From assembly GCA_015832175.1 (NCBI GenBank), contig WJXW01000009.1, positions 1,550,001-1,614,000 on the forward strand: a stretch of DNA of 64,000 nucleotides, read 5' to 3'. A model generated the notes under the pieces. It saw only the letters and a list, made by a program, of their open reading frames with translations, searched no databases and was not told the origin of the DNA. The translations under genes and the position numbers were made by a program. The stretch comes from Paraphaeosphaeria minitans (Eukaryota; Ascomycota; Dothideomycetes; Pleosporales; Didymosphaeriaceae). Of the stretch, positions 54,501 through 64,000 are shown one piece after another. Position 1 is the first letter of the stretch, and every line of letters begins with the position of its first letter.

Positions 54501-56808
54501 TGTTGCGGTGCAGGCTGAGCACTCCCCGCCGATAGAAGCCATTCTCTGTGTGTATGTCAGCGGGTGTAAAGACGCAAGCGATGACAGTGCTTCATCAAAT
54601 ACTGATACCCTGCAATACAGTGTCCAATCTTTTGATGTAGGTGTACCTGGTTCCACTCACGGTAGGTCAAGATAACTGTGTAATATCTGCCACACACCTG
54701 AATTCTTCAAGTGGCTGCGAAGATTGGAATGAAACTCGGTACTAACATCAGCCTCGCTGAAGATCTGTCGGAAGAGACTTGACATGAGTTTTAGGATGGG
54801 CTCAAATGGAGCTTTCTTGGCTGGGTTAAATTTGGCTGCAGAAAAGTAGGAGTGTATGTTCTTGCTGCGTGCTGTGGACTGGATGCTTTGAACCAACTTA
54901 GACTTGCCCAAGCCAGCTTCGCCCGCGATGGCGATGATCTCGCAACGCGCTCGTCGTCTCATTTTCGAGCTTCTAGCGGTCGACATTGTACGCAATAGAG
55001 ACCCATTGTCCGACTGGTTCGATCGCGATATGGAGAGTGAGCCTTCTATGCTGGTACTTGAAGGACCTCGAGTTGGAGCGTGGACTGGCGTTCGAGACTC
55101 CGGATTTTCGTCCCCCACGGAACTTTCTGATTGGGTCTTGCTGTCCTGTGAGAAATTATGAATGTTACGAGCGGCATCCATAAAGACTGGCATAGTAGTC
55201 GTCCCAGAGACGCTGTTCAGGCGACTGTCGGAGCCTCTCGAGCTAGTGCTATCAGACATGATATCGTCGAGCTGGTTAATTTCCATGCGAGGATCCGAGA
55301 AAGACGAATTGGAGCTCAGACTGTTCAGGGCATTTCCGAAGATGGGCGTCGTCCGTCGCCGCTTTGACACACGCTCAATGATTTCAGTGATGATATTCCT
55401 CTCCTTGTCTCGGCCGATTTGATTCACAGGCAGATGGAAGAAGCATGAAACGTCCTTCAGTCCTATCTGAAATTGTTGAAGACCTTCAGAATCGCCTTCG
55501 GACAGTAGCTCGCGCAGTCTGACGAGGTCATGTTTCAGGCCACTAGTACTGTGGTAACGCTCCTCAATGTTCTTCTGGGTCATGCGTTGTATGACCGAGG
55601 ACAGAATATCAGGGATGTCCATTCGCTTGGATGAGATGGGTGGGATTCGCTTGCTGAGCACATTTTGCATGACTTCGAGCGGAGTTCTGCCATCGAACGG
55701 AGTCTCTCCGCAAAGCATACTGTAGAACAAAATGCCAAGACTGTAGATGTCAGTACGGCTATCCGGCTCGGCAGGCATCCGTCCCGTTTGCTCTGGGGCA
55801 ACAAAGGCAAGCTTCAACTCGATACCCAGCTCTTTTCTCAGTACGTTCCAGCCAGCAGACGTGAGGCCATTCTCAAAAGACCGAGCTCCGCTGCCGAAGT
55901 TGATCATCTTGACGATGCCATCTTCGGCGAAATGAAATGCATCGCCGCGCAGCTCTCCGTGTACGAGTTGATGGCCGTGGTGGAGGATCTCGAGACATTG
56001 GGTTGCCCCAACAGCAAAGTCCAGGAAGGTGAGCAGAGGTATGCCGCCCTGGTAATCCAAGTGTTGGACTTTCCAGCTATTGTCGTTTTGGTGCGAGATC
56101 CTGTACGCATTGGGGCCGAATTTGACCACCTCTCTCTGATAGTTGGGACCGGGAGCGTCGCATATGAAGACGACCATGGGCTCGTTGTTGTCAGGTTTGG
56201 GGGGAAGCCTGACCAGCTCGACAGGGCGTACAAAGTGGCGGGCGTCTGGATCCGACTTTTTGTGGATCATCTTGCAGACCTGGAACTCGCGCTCTATCCG
56301 AAGGGTGTGTGTAGAAACGCGGCAGACCACGTCGCGGTCCTTGTGCAAGTCCGTGGACTGGGTGGCGGTGGTGAATTCGCTGGCATCGCTGCCGGAGGAT
56401 TTGTGACTTCGGCTGAGGGGTGGTCGTGTAGTATCGGGCGGGTGCGGCGAGGATATCGACGTGCCCGGGCTGCGGCCGCGAGACAAGGGACGGTCTGTGG
56501 AGGGTTTGCGTCTGCCAAAGAAATGCCAATTATCATAGGACTGCACACATCAGCTGGTGGTTTCGAATCATCAAGCACAGGCAGGTTGCATGTTGCGTTC
56601 GACCAGGATTCCCAATACACCGAGGGGCGAATGGGTTGCAACCTGGCTAGCTCCAGATCCATGTGCGTGCAGCAGCAGGACAACCCACCGAATGGAAGGG
56701 CGCAATCTCGGTATCCCAGGTGTAATTGGGAAGCTCCTGCAGGCGCGCGAGGATCTGGGTGAAGAGTACGCGGCGATCCGCATCGACGTCGTTTTCGAGT
56801 GCGGCCAT
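48507..56808 (-). CDS. group X hybrid histidine kinase (Chk1/Mak2-like)
   Basis: Very large sensor of the fungal HOG/SAPK phosphorelay, related to Candida Chk1 and fission-yeast Mak2/Mak3 (peroxide and virulence signalling there). Eleven exons by transcription: 56689-56808, 54661-56540, 54074-54545, 52999-54020, 52339-52946, 51774-52153, 51421-51671, 50017-51336, 49865-49895, 49518-49814, 48507-49469; 2447 aa. Order: degenerate protein-kinase domain (about 110-390; VHGELRGDAF at 233 and INFGSG at 253 replace HRD and DFG); AAA-type ATPase (Walker A GEAGLGKS 580-587); long helical TPR-like region; GAF (about 1675-1845); HisKA with H1908 (SHELRTPLNG); HATPase N-box split by introns (RLHQILMNLLSNSYKFTPKG); receiver with acidic pair 2180-2181, phosphoacceptor D2229 (MDVQMPHCDG) and K2283. 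The C-tail carries about 15 Glu. Confidence 0.93.
48610..48668 (-). repeat. coding GAG/GAA triplet run
   Basis: About 20 triplets (CTC/TTC on +) in the last exon of the histidine kinase, encoding the KEKEKEEEEE-type acidic tail beyond the receiver domain. Confidence 0.9.
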
Positions 56809-57541
56809 GGCGGCTGACTATGCTTGGGGGACCCTGAATCACGACATGTTCCGGGTGGGGTTTGCGGCGCGGGAGAGTGCTCGAGGCAGGGCGGCGAGGG
56901 GGGGACACAGCAACGCTGGGAGAGCGTAAGGGAGGTAGATAGCAGAAGGGCACGGAGAGCAAAGCTGGCGTCGGACTCGAAGCCGTCGCTCAAGCTCAAC
57001 GGCGCGCGAATGACATACGCCGTCGGGTCAGTGCTTCTCTCGCTGACTTATTAGACTACCTAGTTTTAGTCTACCTAGTATCTACCTGTGGCCATTCAGC
57101 CACCGAGGGCGCTCCGTCCGGCATGATGCGAGCCCACTCCTCCTCCTCCTCCAGTATCCCATCCTTTTGTCTCCACCAGCACGAGCACGCTTCGGGCGTA
57201 GCGGGCGATCGGCCACTCGCATTGGTACAAGGTAGGTGTTGCCGACACGACGACATCACGCTCGTGTAGTGAGCCAGACCCCCAGAGCCGCAGTGGCAGC
57301 ACGCCGCCCAGGGGAGCCTAGGACACATCCACATCCGTGCATGTCTCCCAGAAACATCAGAAACATCAGATACGGCCCCTCGACCTCACGTTGCGCCCCT
57401 CTGATCCAGCCGATCGCTCGTTCGCCTCCCGGAGCCCGGCAGCCCACGCACATCCCGTCCGCCCCTCGACCTTCCGCCCACCCTCGTCCACGACGCCCGC
57501 CAGCGAGCCACCCCACCTGACCTGCACCCCGATGCTGCACC
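56809..57541. other. divergent promoter, histidine kinase and ankyrin/DIL gene
   Basis: 733 bp between divergent starts with short CTACCTAG motifs (about 57056-57085). No gene seen. Confidence 0.5.
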
Positions 57542-60079
57542 ATGGACTCCGACCAAGAGCACGCCTACTCGGGCGACGACCCCCAGTCTGTCCCGCTGCC
57601 CCGCCAGCTGCCCGCCGACCTGCCCACCTCACTCGACGACAGAAGAACACCGCACTTGCCCGCCGACGACATGGAGATTTACGATGCCTGGCAGGGTGAG
57701 TGCCATGACACCCCCAATTGCGACGCTGGCTGACGGCCCAACAGGGCAGTCGCAGTTCCTCACCAACCCCATGCCTGCCCAGCCCTTGACCTTCAACCTC
57801 TCCCTCGACGATCCGAGCTTCGGCGATGAGGACATGCAGCAGCTGGAAGATAGCGACAGCCGCTTGGTCCAGATGCTGGCCCACCAGGCACGCCTGAAGA
57901 ACGACAACAGCGGCGACGAGGCAAAGGTGGTTGCCGACGACAAGCTTTCCTACGAGGAAAAGCAGCAGGCCCTGCAGGGTCTGTTCACGCTGGCAGCATC
58001 CAATGGCGAAATGCAGAGGGTGAAGCGACTACTGGACGGCAAGGCGCGCGAATACATCGACATGGACGGCGTCGATGCCGAGGGCACACCCCCGCTGGTC
58101 TATGCCAGCTGCTTCGGTCACGAGGATATCGCTGAAACCCTGCTGAAAGAAGGCGCAAAGGTGGATGTGCAGGATAAGAACCTCTGGACCCCGCTCATCT
58201 GGGCCATGACCAACAGGCACAAGGGCATCGTCAAGCTTCTGCTCGAGAATGGCGCATCTCCCGACCATAAATCGTCTGGCGGCAGGACCGCGTTCGACTT
58301 TGTCGAGCCTAACAGCGAGATCTCAGACTATCTACACGACGCCGGCTATACCATTGGCAATGCTGGAGTCACGGAGGACTTTTACAGCTCCGGGTTTTCG
58401 CAGGATCGATTCGAGCAGGAAATGCAGGAGAACGATATGAAGCGGCGAATGATGATGGAGAGTGCCTTCAACTTGGAGGTCGATCTCGGAAATCTGGGTC
58501 TAGACGAGCAGCCAGAAGTCAGTGAACCCCATGTTGCACCTTTATCTGCACCAGTCGCTTACTGTGATAGTCGCCTGGAGAATTGGAGGAAGAGAGCCAA
58601 GATTTCGTCTGGGACCGATGCCTCAATGACCAGATGTTTGTCTTCCAGGAGAACGAGCTCGATCGCATCCTGGACATCATCATCACCAACATGACCCCGC
58701 AGCGCTCTCCGTCGCAGAAGCCCATTCCAGCCAACATCCTGTTCCTCAGCGCTCGATATGCGCACTACCATTCGGGCACAGAGCTGCTAGAGATCCTGCT
58801 CTCTTCGGCCATGGAAAAGATTAATCTTATCGTCGAAAAGCACCAATGGGATATGACTGTGCTCGCCTTCTGGATATCGAATGCGACGCTGCTTCTGCAC
58901 TACCTCAAAAAGGATACCGGCCTTGCTACAGCTACTGGAGTGTTCCAGCTCCAATTGTCCGAGCTCATCAACGAAATATTCATCCTCATCATAAGAGACG
59001 CCGAACGGAGAATGGACAAGGTTTTGGACCAGGCCATGCTCGACCATGAACCGATGCCTGGCTTTGAGGACATACAATTTCAAAACGAATGGAAGATTTT
59101 CAAGACCAAGCAAAAGGCAAAGCCTGTGGAGCCTTTCGAAAAACGCTTTCGCCCTCCTTCTCCCAAGCAGAGGATGAAGCCCTCCGCGCGAAACATTACC
59201 TCACTTCTCTCGTCAACTCTGTTCGTATTGGATCTTTATGACATCCATTCGGTCATCACTGCGCAGATTCTATCTCAACTCATTTACTGGCTTTGCGCCG
59301 AGCTCTTCAATCGCATCATGTCAAATCGCAAGTATCTTGCTCGCACCAAGGCAATGCAGATCCGCATGAACGTTTCCACAATCGAGGAATGGATTCGCTC
59401 AAATAACCGACAACCTGAGCATTACGAGAATGGCTCGATGACATCGACTGGAGAGACGACAGCCGAGTCGGCAAAGCGTCATCTTGAGCCACTCATACAG
59501 TTACTCCAATGGCTACAGTGTTTCTCCTCTATCGGTGACGACCTGGAGGACCTGAAGAGCACAATAGATCAGTTGACTAGGCTGTCGCCGCAGCAGCAGC
59601 TCCATGCTGCCAAGTACTACCGAGTCGAGGTGGGCGAGAAGGGCATCACTAAGAGTGCGCGGAACCATATCACTGGGCTACAAAAGGCTGCAGCAGAGCG
59701 GAGAGCTGCCCGGGGAAGGTCTCCAAATCCTTCCCAGAGAGCACCGGTTTCCACGCCATCCACACCCATCAAGGCGACGATGCAACCCATCCCGGCGCCT
59801 TCCCCAGCGCCTTCCAGGGTATCCGAAGACGAGCAGGAGCGTGACGCACCCGACGAGCTACTGTTCGATCCGTCGTATATGCTGCCCTTCCATCTACCGA
59901 CATCGACCGACATGCTCATCATGTATGGAGCCGGCTTCGGCGGGGTGAACAAGGAGCGCGAAAGGAAATACATACCGACGGTGCCACCGGAGTTCTTGAC
60001 CAAGCTTGACTTAAGCGGGGGCAATAACGGGACGAGCTTGTACGATGAAACGAAATGGGAGAGCCAAGGCTACCGGTGA
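57542..60079 (+). CDS. ankyrin-repeat and DIL (dilute) domain protein
   Basis: Fungal protein combining ankyrin repeats with a DIL domain, the cargo-binding fold of class V myosins, but without a motor; probably a trafficking or polarity adaptor (inference). Exons 57542-57695, 57745-58517 and 58571-60079 give 811 aa. Ankyrin repeats at about 120-260 (LFTLAASNGEMQRVKRLLDG, TPPLVYASCFGHEDIAETLLKEGAK, TPLIWAMTNRHKGIVKLLLENGA, GRTAFDF). The DIL region runs from about 350 to 640 (FLSARYAHYHSGTELLEILL, LAFWISNATLLLHYLK, LLQWLQCFSSIGDDLEDL). The tail is Ser/Pro-rich and ends WESQGYR. Introns are 49 and 53 nt with good borders and rebuild AWQGQSQF and EQPESPGELEEE. Confidence 0.93.
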
Positions 60080-60869
60080 AATCGAAGAGCCATCGTCCAC
60101 TGCCACGGACTGCCCTGCTGACAGCGGACGCCCAGGGTGATGATGCACGCGGCACACGAGCACCACCTACGCCGCGTCCGTCGCTGTCTGAGCGAGCGAC
60201 CACGTGCAAGCCCAAAGATACACCACTCGACACGATTTGTAGTGTTGCGAGGTTGAGCATGGTTGACGTTCCAGGGTGCACAGTTCGCTTCTGCACAGTG
60301 CTCTGGAAAAACGCGCCGATGGGACGGAATGGCATTGCATTGTGAAGAGTGAGCGGAAAGCATCAACATAGCGCGGCGCATGGTTTGTTTTGCGTCTCAT
60401 CCTTTCCTTTTGAAAAGCTGCATTGGGTGCTGATGGCACAAAGGATCCGGCATAGCGCATACCTAGATTTCTATCCATCTCCTCATAAGACACGAACATG
60501 GCCGCGCGGTTCTCGCGCTTCTCGCGTTTCCCGAGTTTCCTGTGTTTTCCGTGTTTTCCGTGTTTTCCGTGGCACCAGCTTTGCTCCGATGTTCGCCATT
60601 GCTTTCGCGTTTCTCTTACTCGATGGCCTCACCTTGCTATCGCGTGCCCCTCGGCGACTGGCTCGTCGGCGCTCTCCGCTCGATCGCCCCACTACCTGCC
60701 GTAGTCCACCTACCATACCCCGCCTATCAACGGAAGGGCAGCTTCCCCTGGCGCGCGACAACAACTTTCTCAGAATTCTGAGCAGCTTCTCTTTCTTGTA
60801 GATTCCACTTGCTTTGTAGACGTTCCTACACTCTTCAGCTTGTTAACACCGACTCACCACTCACTCACC
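60080..60869. other. intergenic region
   Basis: Between two plus-strand genes. A triple GTGTTTTCC repeat lies at about 60541-60570 and Arg/Ser-type GC-rich spurious frames cover it. No gene seen. Confidence 0.5.
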
Positions 60870-62007
60870 ATGGAAATTCGCACCCTCGGCCAAGAGGAGG
60901 TTGAAGATGCAGCTACAGCTGCCGCCCGCAGCATACCCGCCGACGAGATAGACTCAACGTTCAAGTCGAAATACATAGGCACGTCAATTCCTCTTCGCCG
61001 TCCTGCTCACCCTAACAGCTCCTCCAGACCTCATCTCCGCACCCCTCGGCTCCAAGGTCCTCTCCTTTAGCGATGAATGGTTCGCCGCAGCCGAGAACCT
61101 CATCACGCCCACACCTCCGATTCACAAGCCAGGCGTCTTCGTTCACAGCGGGGCCTGGTACGACGGCTGGGAGACACGGCGGCACAACACCGAACCCGCT
61201 GATTGGGTGGTGCTGCGGCTCGGCGTGGCCAGCGGGCGCATCGCAGGCGTGGAAATCGACACGGCCTTCTTCAACGGGAACCACGCGCCCGAGATCGCCG
61301 TCGAGGGCTGCTTCAGCACGGACGCGGCCGACGAAGAGAGAGTCAAAAGTGCAGACTTCACCGGGTGGGAGACGATACTCGCGAAGCAGGAGTGCGGCCC
61401 GAGCCAGCGCCACGGCTGGCTGCTCGACAGCATCTCGGACAAAGCGTACACCCATGTCCGTCTGCTAATGTACCCCGACGGCGGCATCGCGCGGTTCCGC
61501 CTCTACGGCGTCGCAGTCCCTGTGTTCCCCGCATCCGCCGACGCCGTCTTCGAGCTCAGCGCCACCGTCATGGGCGGCGTCGCCGTGTCCTGTTCCGACC
61601 AGCATTTTGGCACAAAGGACAACCTGCTGCTTCCCGGCCGCGGGAAGGACATGGGCGATGGCTGGGAGACGAAGCGCACCCGGGGCGAGCACGTCGACTG
61701 GACGATTGTGAAGCTCGGGGCACAGGGCGAGATTGATCACATTGTCATTGACACGGCGCACTTCCGCGGCAACTTCCCGCAGAAGGTGCAGGTATTTGCG
61801 GGGAAGTTCGAGGAGGTGACGCAGCCTGCACATGACGATAAGACCTGGGTGGAGGTGCTGGAGCCACAGCGGAGCGGGCCGGATGTGGAGACCGAGTACA
61901 AGGCGGAGCTGAAGGAGGTCAAGGGGCGAGCGTACACGCATGCGAAGCTGGTTATTATCCCCGATGGCGGGATCAAGAGGTTTAGGGTGTTTGGGCGGAA
62001 GGTGTAG
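60870..62007 (+). CDS. DAL2: allantoicase
   Basis: Hydrolyses allantoate to ureidoglycolate and urea in purine catabolism, letting the fungus use purines as nitrogen source. Exons 60870-60978 and 61028-62007 give 362 aa, the family length. Two homologous jelly-roll allantoicase repeats: first SAPLGSKVLSFSDEWFA, GWETRRHN, DWVVLRLG, VEIDTAFFNGNH, RLLMYPDGGIARFRLYG; second GKDMGDGWETKRTRG, DWTIVKLG, IDTAHFRGN, KLVIIPDGGIKRFRVFG. The intron must be spliced at G|GCACGT (a GC donor) to CCAG to give KYIDLISAPLG; no GT donor restores frame. The promoter should be under nitrogen control, but I did not identify a firm GATA cluster. Confidence 0.94.
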
Positions 62008-62809
62008 GTGCTGCGGGGGCACCAGGAATTGGAATACTTGAGTCAATATGGCGAGTCTTTCGCCGGATATGCAGACGTGGTGGATATCATCCCTTGCCCT
62101 CGAGAGTGCGGAAGATGAGGGAGGGGGCCCGTACCACCCACCGAATTTCAAGCCGTACCTCCCTCATTACCAACCCTCTGATTAGCACCCAAGTCTGACT
62201 CTGACTATGCGTCATACCGAAGCTCCTATCCATACTAGGTTCTCAACCACACTACTCACCGCCACCGCCCTTCACTCACACACCCTTAAAACTTGGATCC
62301 GACCTATCACTAATCACCCTACCCCCATCACACCCACGATCTATGCTGATTTACTAACTAATCAGTGATTACTCCGGTATGTAGGTTTGCGTGGTAGTGT
62401 TCCGAAGGTGATGTTCGCTCTGGTGGTTAGATGCGCCGGCACGGATCGAAGTCCAAGTCTCGTTCCGCGAAACTCCAATTCGCGACCGCCTTGCTAGGGA
62501 TTACTGACCACCACAGACGATGCCAACTGAAATCATTTCCATGTGCGGTGCTGATGACTTCGGGAAAGAGGGCGCGATGACGGGATGATTTGAGTTTGAA
62601 TCTAGCTTCGGTGCGCGCGTGTGTGTCGGTGGGATGGAGTGAGAGATGTATATAAGGGGGAAGGAGCAGCAGTGAAAAGCATACCATACCATATTCCATC
62701 GGAAGCGCGCAGCATCGAAACAAGCATTCATAATATCCCGGCATTCGCACTCGACTATCTATTCCTACACCACCAATCCGACACTGAAGAACAGCAGCAA
62801 ATCTGCAGA
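62008..62809. other. intergenic region with TATA-type promoter
   Basis: 802 bp between allantoicase and carbonic anhydrase, both on +. The distal half is AC/CT-rich. It contains the TATA box at 62649. No gene seen. Confidence 0.5.
62649..62656 (+). promoter_or_regulatory. TATA box of the carbonic anhydrase gene
   Basis: TATATAAG followed by a G/A-rich stretch, 161 bp before the start codon at 62810. Strong match to consensus suggests an inducible promoter. Confidence 0.5.
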
Positions 62810-63590
62810 ATGACGAACCCCTTCCCAACGATCCAGGACCTGGCGGAGAAGAACGCAGGCGCGACCTCGGCCTTCAAACCGAAGCTCACGCTGCAGGGCC
62901 TCATGTCCCGCAACGCCATGGCAATCATCTCTTGCATGGATCCGCGCGCGGATCCCAAGGACTTTTGGGGCATCGAGGCGGGTATGCCACCGGGTATGTT
63001 GCCCCTCGTCCCCTCCACCTTTCTTATCTCGGTCAAATAGAGAATCATGCTAAGAAGTTCTCCCAGCCATGATACGCAACGCAGGCGGCCGTGCCGCAGA
63101 CGCTTTGCGCTCGCTGGAAATCCTGAGTGCGCTGGGGGAGGGGCTGAGCGCGGTCGCGGTGGTGCATCATACGGTACGTCCTACTTTTCCCTGGATCCGC
63201 AGCTGGGGGGTTGCATTGGGGAGGGATGGAACTGAGGTGAGGTAGCACTGCGGTGTTGGCCAGCACGGCATCGACGACGCGCATATCAAGCGCACGCTGC
63301 CCGGGCGCATGAAGGGCTCTCCGTCTGCTCTGGGAGGGAAAACTTGGGATTCCTACAAGCAGTAAGTTCTTGCCTTACTTTGCCCCCATCCAACTTCCGT
63401 TCTTGGTCTTCGTCCTCCGTGTCTGCAGTTCGAGTGAACCGTGCTAAGGTGGTGCAGCCAAATGGAGGAGGAAAGCGTGAGGGAGGATATGAGGCTCGTT
63501 CTGGCGGATGAGCTGTTGCCGAAGGATGTGCAGGTTCTTGGGTTCGTGTTAGATGTGGAGACGAATCGGACGACGGAGGTGAGGCTGTGA
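62810..63590 (+). CDS. beta-class carbonic anhydrase-like protein
   Basis: Small beta-carbonic anhydrase type protein, interconverting CO2 and bicarbonate with zinc if active. Exons 62810-62981, 63055-63173, 63246-63361 and 63458-63590 give 179 aa, typical of the short cytosolic fungal class. Motifs: ISCMDPRADP (zinc Cys with the Asp-Arg dyad), then across intron 1 VLPAMIRNAGGRAADALRSL, VVHHT, and across intron 2 HCGVGQHGIDD. The H-x2-C zinc pair of the usual HTDCG motif is kept but its Asp is His here. The C-terminal block SVREDMRLVLADELLPKDVQVLGFVLDVETNRTTEV is characteristic. Intron lengths 73, 72 and 96 nt. All exons are short and single-frame reading would stop at once, so the model rests on motif continuity. 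Confidence 0.85.
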
Positions 63591-63722
63591 GGGTAGCTTG
63601 GAAGGTTGAAGTACGATGACAAACATCGGTCGTACCGGTAAAGACATATCTTCAGACGCGCTCTTATCGATCTCTTGCTCTGACGTCTACTCTTGCAGCC
63701 GCGACAGGCCCTTCTTTCATAC

Positions 63723-64000
63723 TCAACCACTGCTACGATCGCCAACTCGTACCACAACTTTGCCCTTTGCGCGCCCCGTGTTCAGTCTCTCAAACGCCTG
63801 CTTCGCGTCCTCAAACTCGTATACACTGTCAATGTAAATATCATCCGCGGAAAGCGTCTCCGTCGCTTCCTCAAGCCATTCGCTCTTCTGGTCGAGAATA
63901 ACCACATCGTAGCTCTCCCCGAGCCCAAACTTGCCCCTCGCCCACCTCACCCACTGCGCAACCGCATAGTAAGGATGCATCGGATCGTAATACGTCGCCG
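63723..64000 (-). CDS. zinc-type/MDR alcohol dehydrogenase, C-terminal part (partial)
   Basis: Open to the window edge on the minus strand. The visible 92 residues (ATYYDPMHPYYAVAQW... to KGKVVVRVGDRSSG) end with IYIDSVYEFEDAKQAFERLNTGRAKGKVVVRV, the standard end of medium-chain dehydrogenase/quinone oxidoreductase proteins, where the last strand closes the catalytic domain. The cofactor and metal sites lie outside the window. It converges with the carbonic anhydrase gene (132 bp between stops). Confidence 0.8.
   Translation of the reverse strand, partial: ATYYDPMHPYYAVAQWVRWARGKFGLGESYDVVILDQKSEWLEEATETLSADDIYIDSVYEFEDAKQAFERLNTGRAKGKVVVRVGDRSSG

Noticed and set aside
55665..56762. 365-aa plus-strand frame
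   Set aside because: Antisense to the kinase-like domain exon of the histidine kinase, which has clear domain conservation on the minus strand.

Overview
The window comes from the nuclear genome of a filamentous ascomycete (Pezizomycotina, plausibly a Dothideomycete; class is inference, genus cannot be told). The evidence is short introns (45-150 nt) with GTRNGT donors and CTRAC/CTAAT branch points, single-copy eukaryotic housekeeping genes without operons, Zn2Cys6 and group X hybrid histidine-kinase families, Kex2-processed secreted proteins, and many micro- and minisatellites between genes. Exon borders below were worked out by hand from splice signals, reading frame and family conservation.

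Layout. 1-5.6 kb: eIF2B-epsilon and an Ariadne-type RBR ubiquitin ligase, both on +. 5.6-8.8 kb: about 3 kb with no recognisable gene. 8.8-10.2 kb (-): secreted acidic-repeat protein. 10.5-11.6 kb: an inverted-repeat element and tandem repeats. 11.6-15 kb (+): Hst2-type sirtuin and an FAD monooxygenase. 15-18.8 kb: gene-free and rich in simple repeats. 18.8-21.1 kb (-): Zn2Cys6 regulator. 21.1-23.5 kb: repeats. 23.5-30.5 kb: a small spliced unknown gene (+), Sua5 (-), an EMP70/TM9SF protein (-), and AP endonuclease IV (+). 31.4-32.6 kb (-): a broken MFS transporter, followed by about 3 kb without genes. 35.7-38.3 kb: secreted Asn/Gln/Gly-repeat protein (+) and F-box protein (-). 40.5-48.1 kb: secreted HNH nuclease (+), CwfJ/Drn1 (-), Mad1 (+), Rpb5 (-), and Ppm1 (+). 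48.5-56.8 kb (-): a group X hybrid histidine kinase of about 2447 aa in 11 exons. 57.5-64 kb: ankyrin/DIL protein, allantoicase and beta-carbonic anhydrase (all +), and the 3' end of a zinc-type dehydrogenase (-, cut by the window edge).

The genes are a mixed neighbourhood, not a pathway cluster: translation control (eIF2B-epsilon, Sua5), ubiquitination (RBR, F-box), chromatin and checkpoint (Hst2, Mad1), RNA synthesis and processing (Rpb5, Drn1), PP2A control (Ppm1), DNA repair (Apn1), signalling (histidine kinase) and small-molecule metabolism (allantoicase, carbonic anhydrase). I see no secondary-metabolite cluster, provirus, CRISPR array or confident RNA gene.

The most unusual items are gene-structure and decay features: two probable GC-AG introns, two introns of 3n length without stops that leave the reading frame open if retained, a 31-nt exon carrying part of the histidine-kinase N-box, a degenerate kinase domain in the same protein, a tandem exon-plus-intron duplication in a small unknown gene, an inverted-repeat element whose arms differ almost only by transitions, and an MFS gene inactivated by truncation and frameshift.
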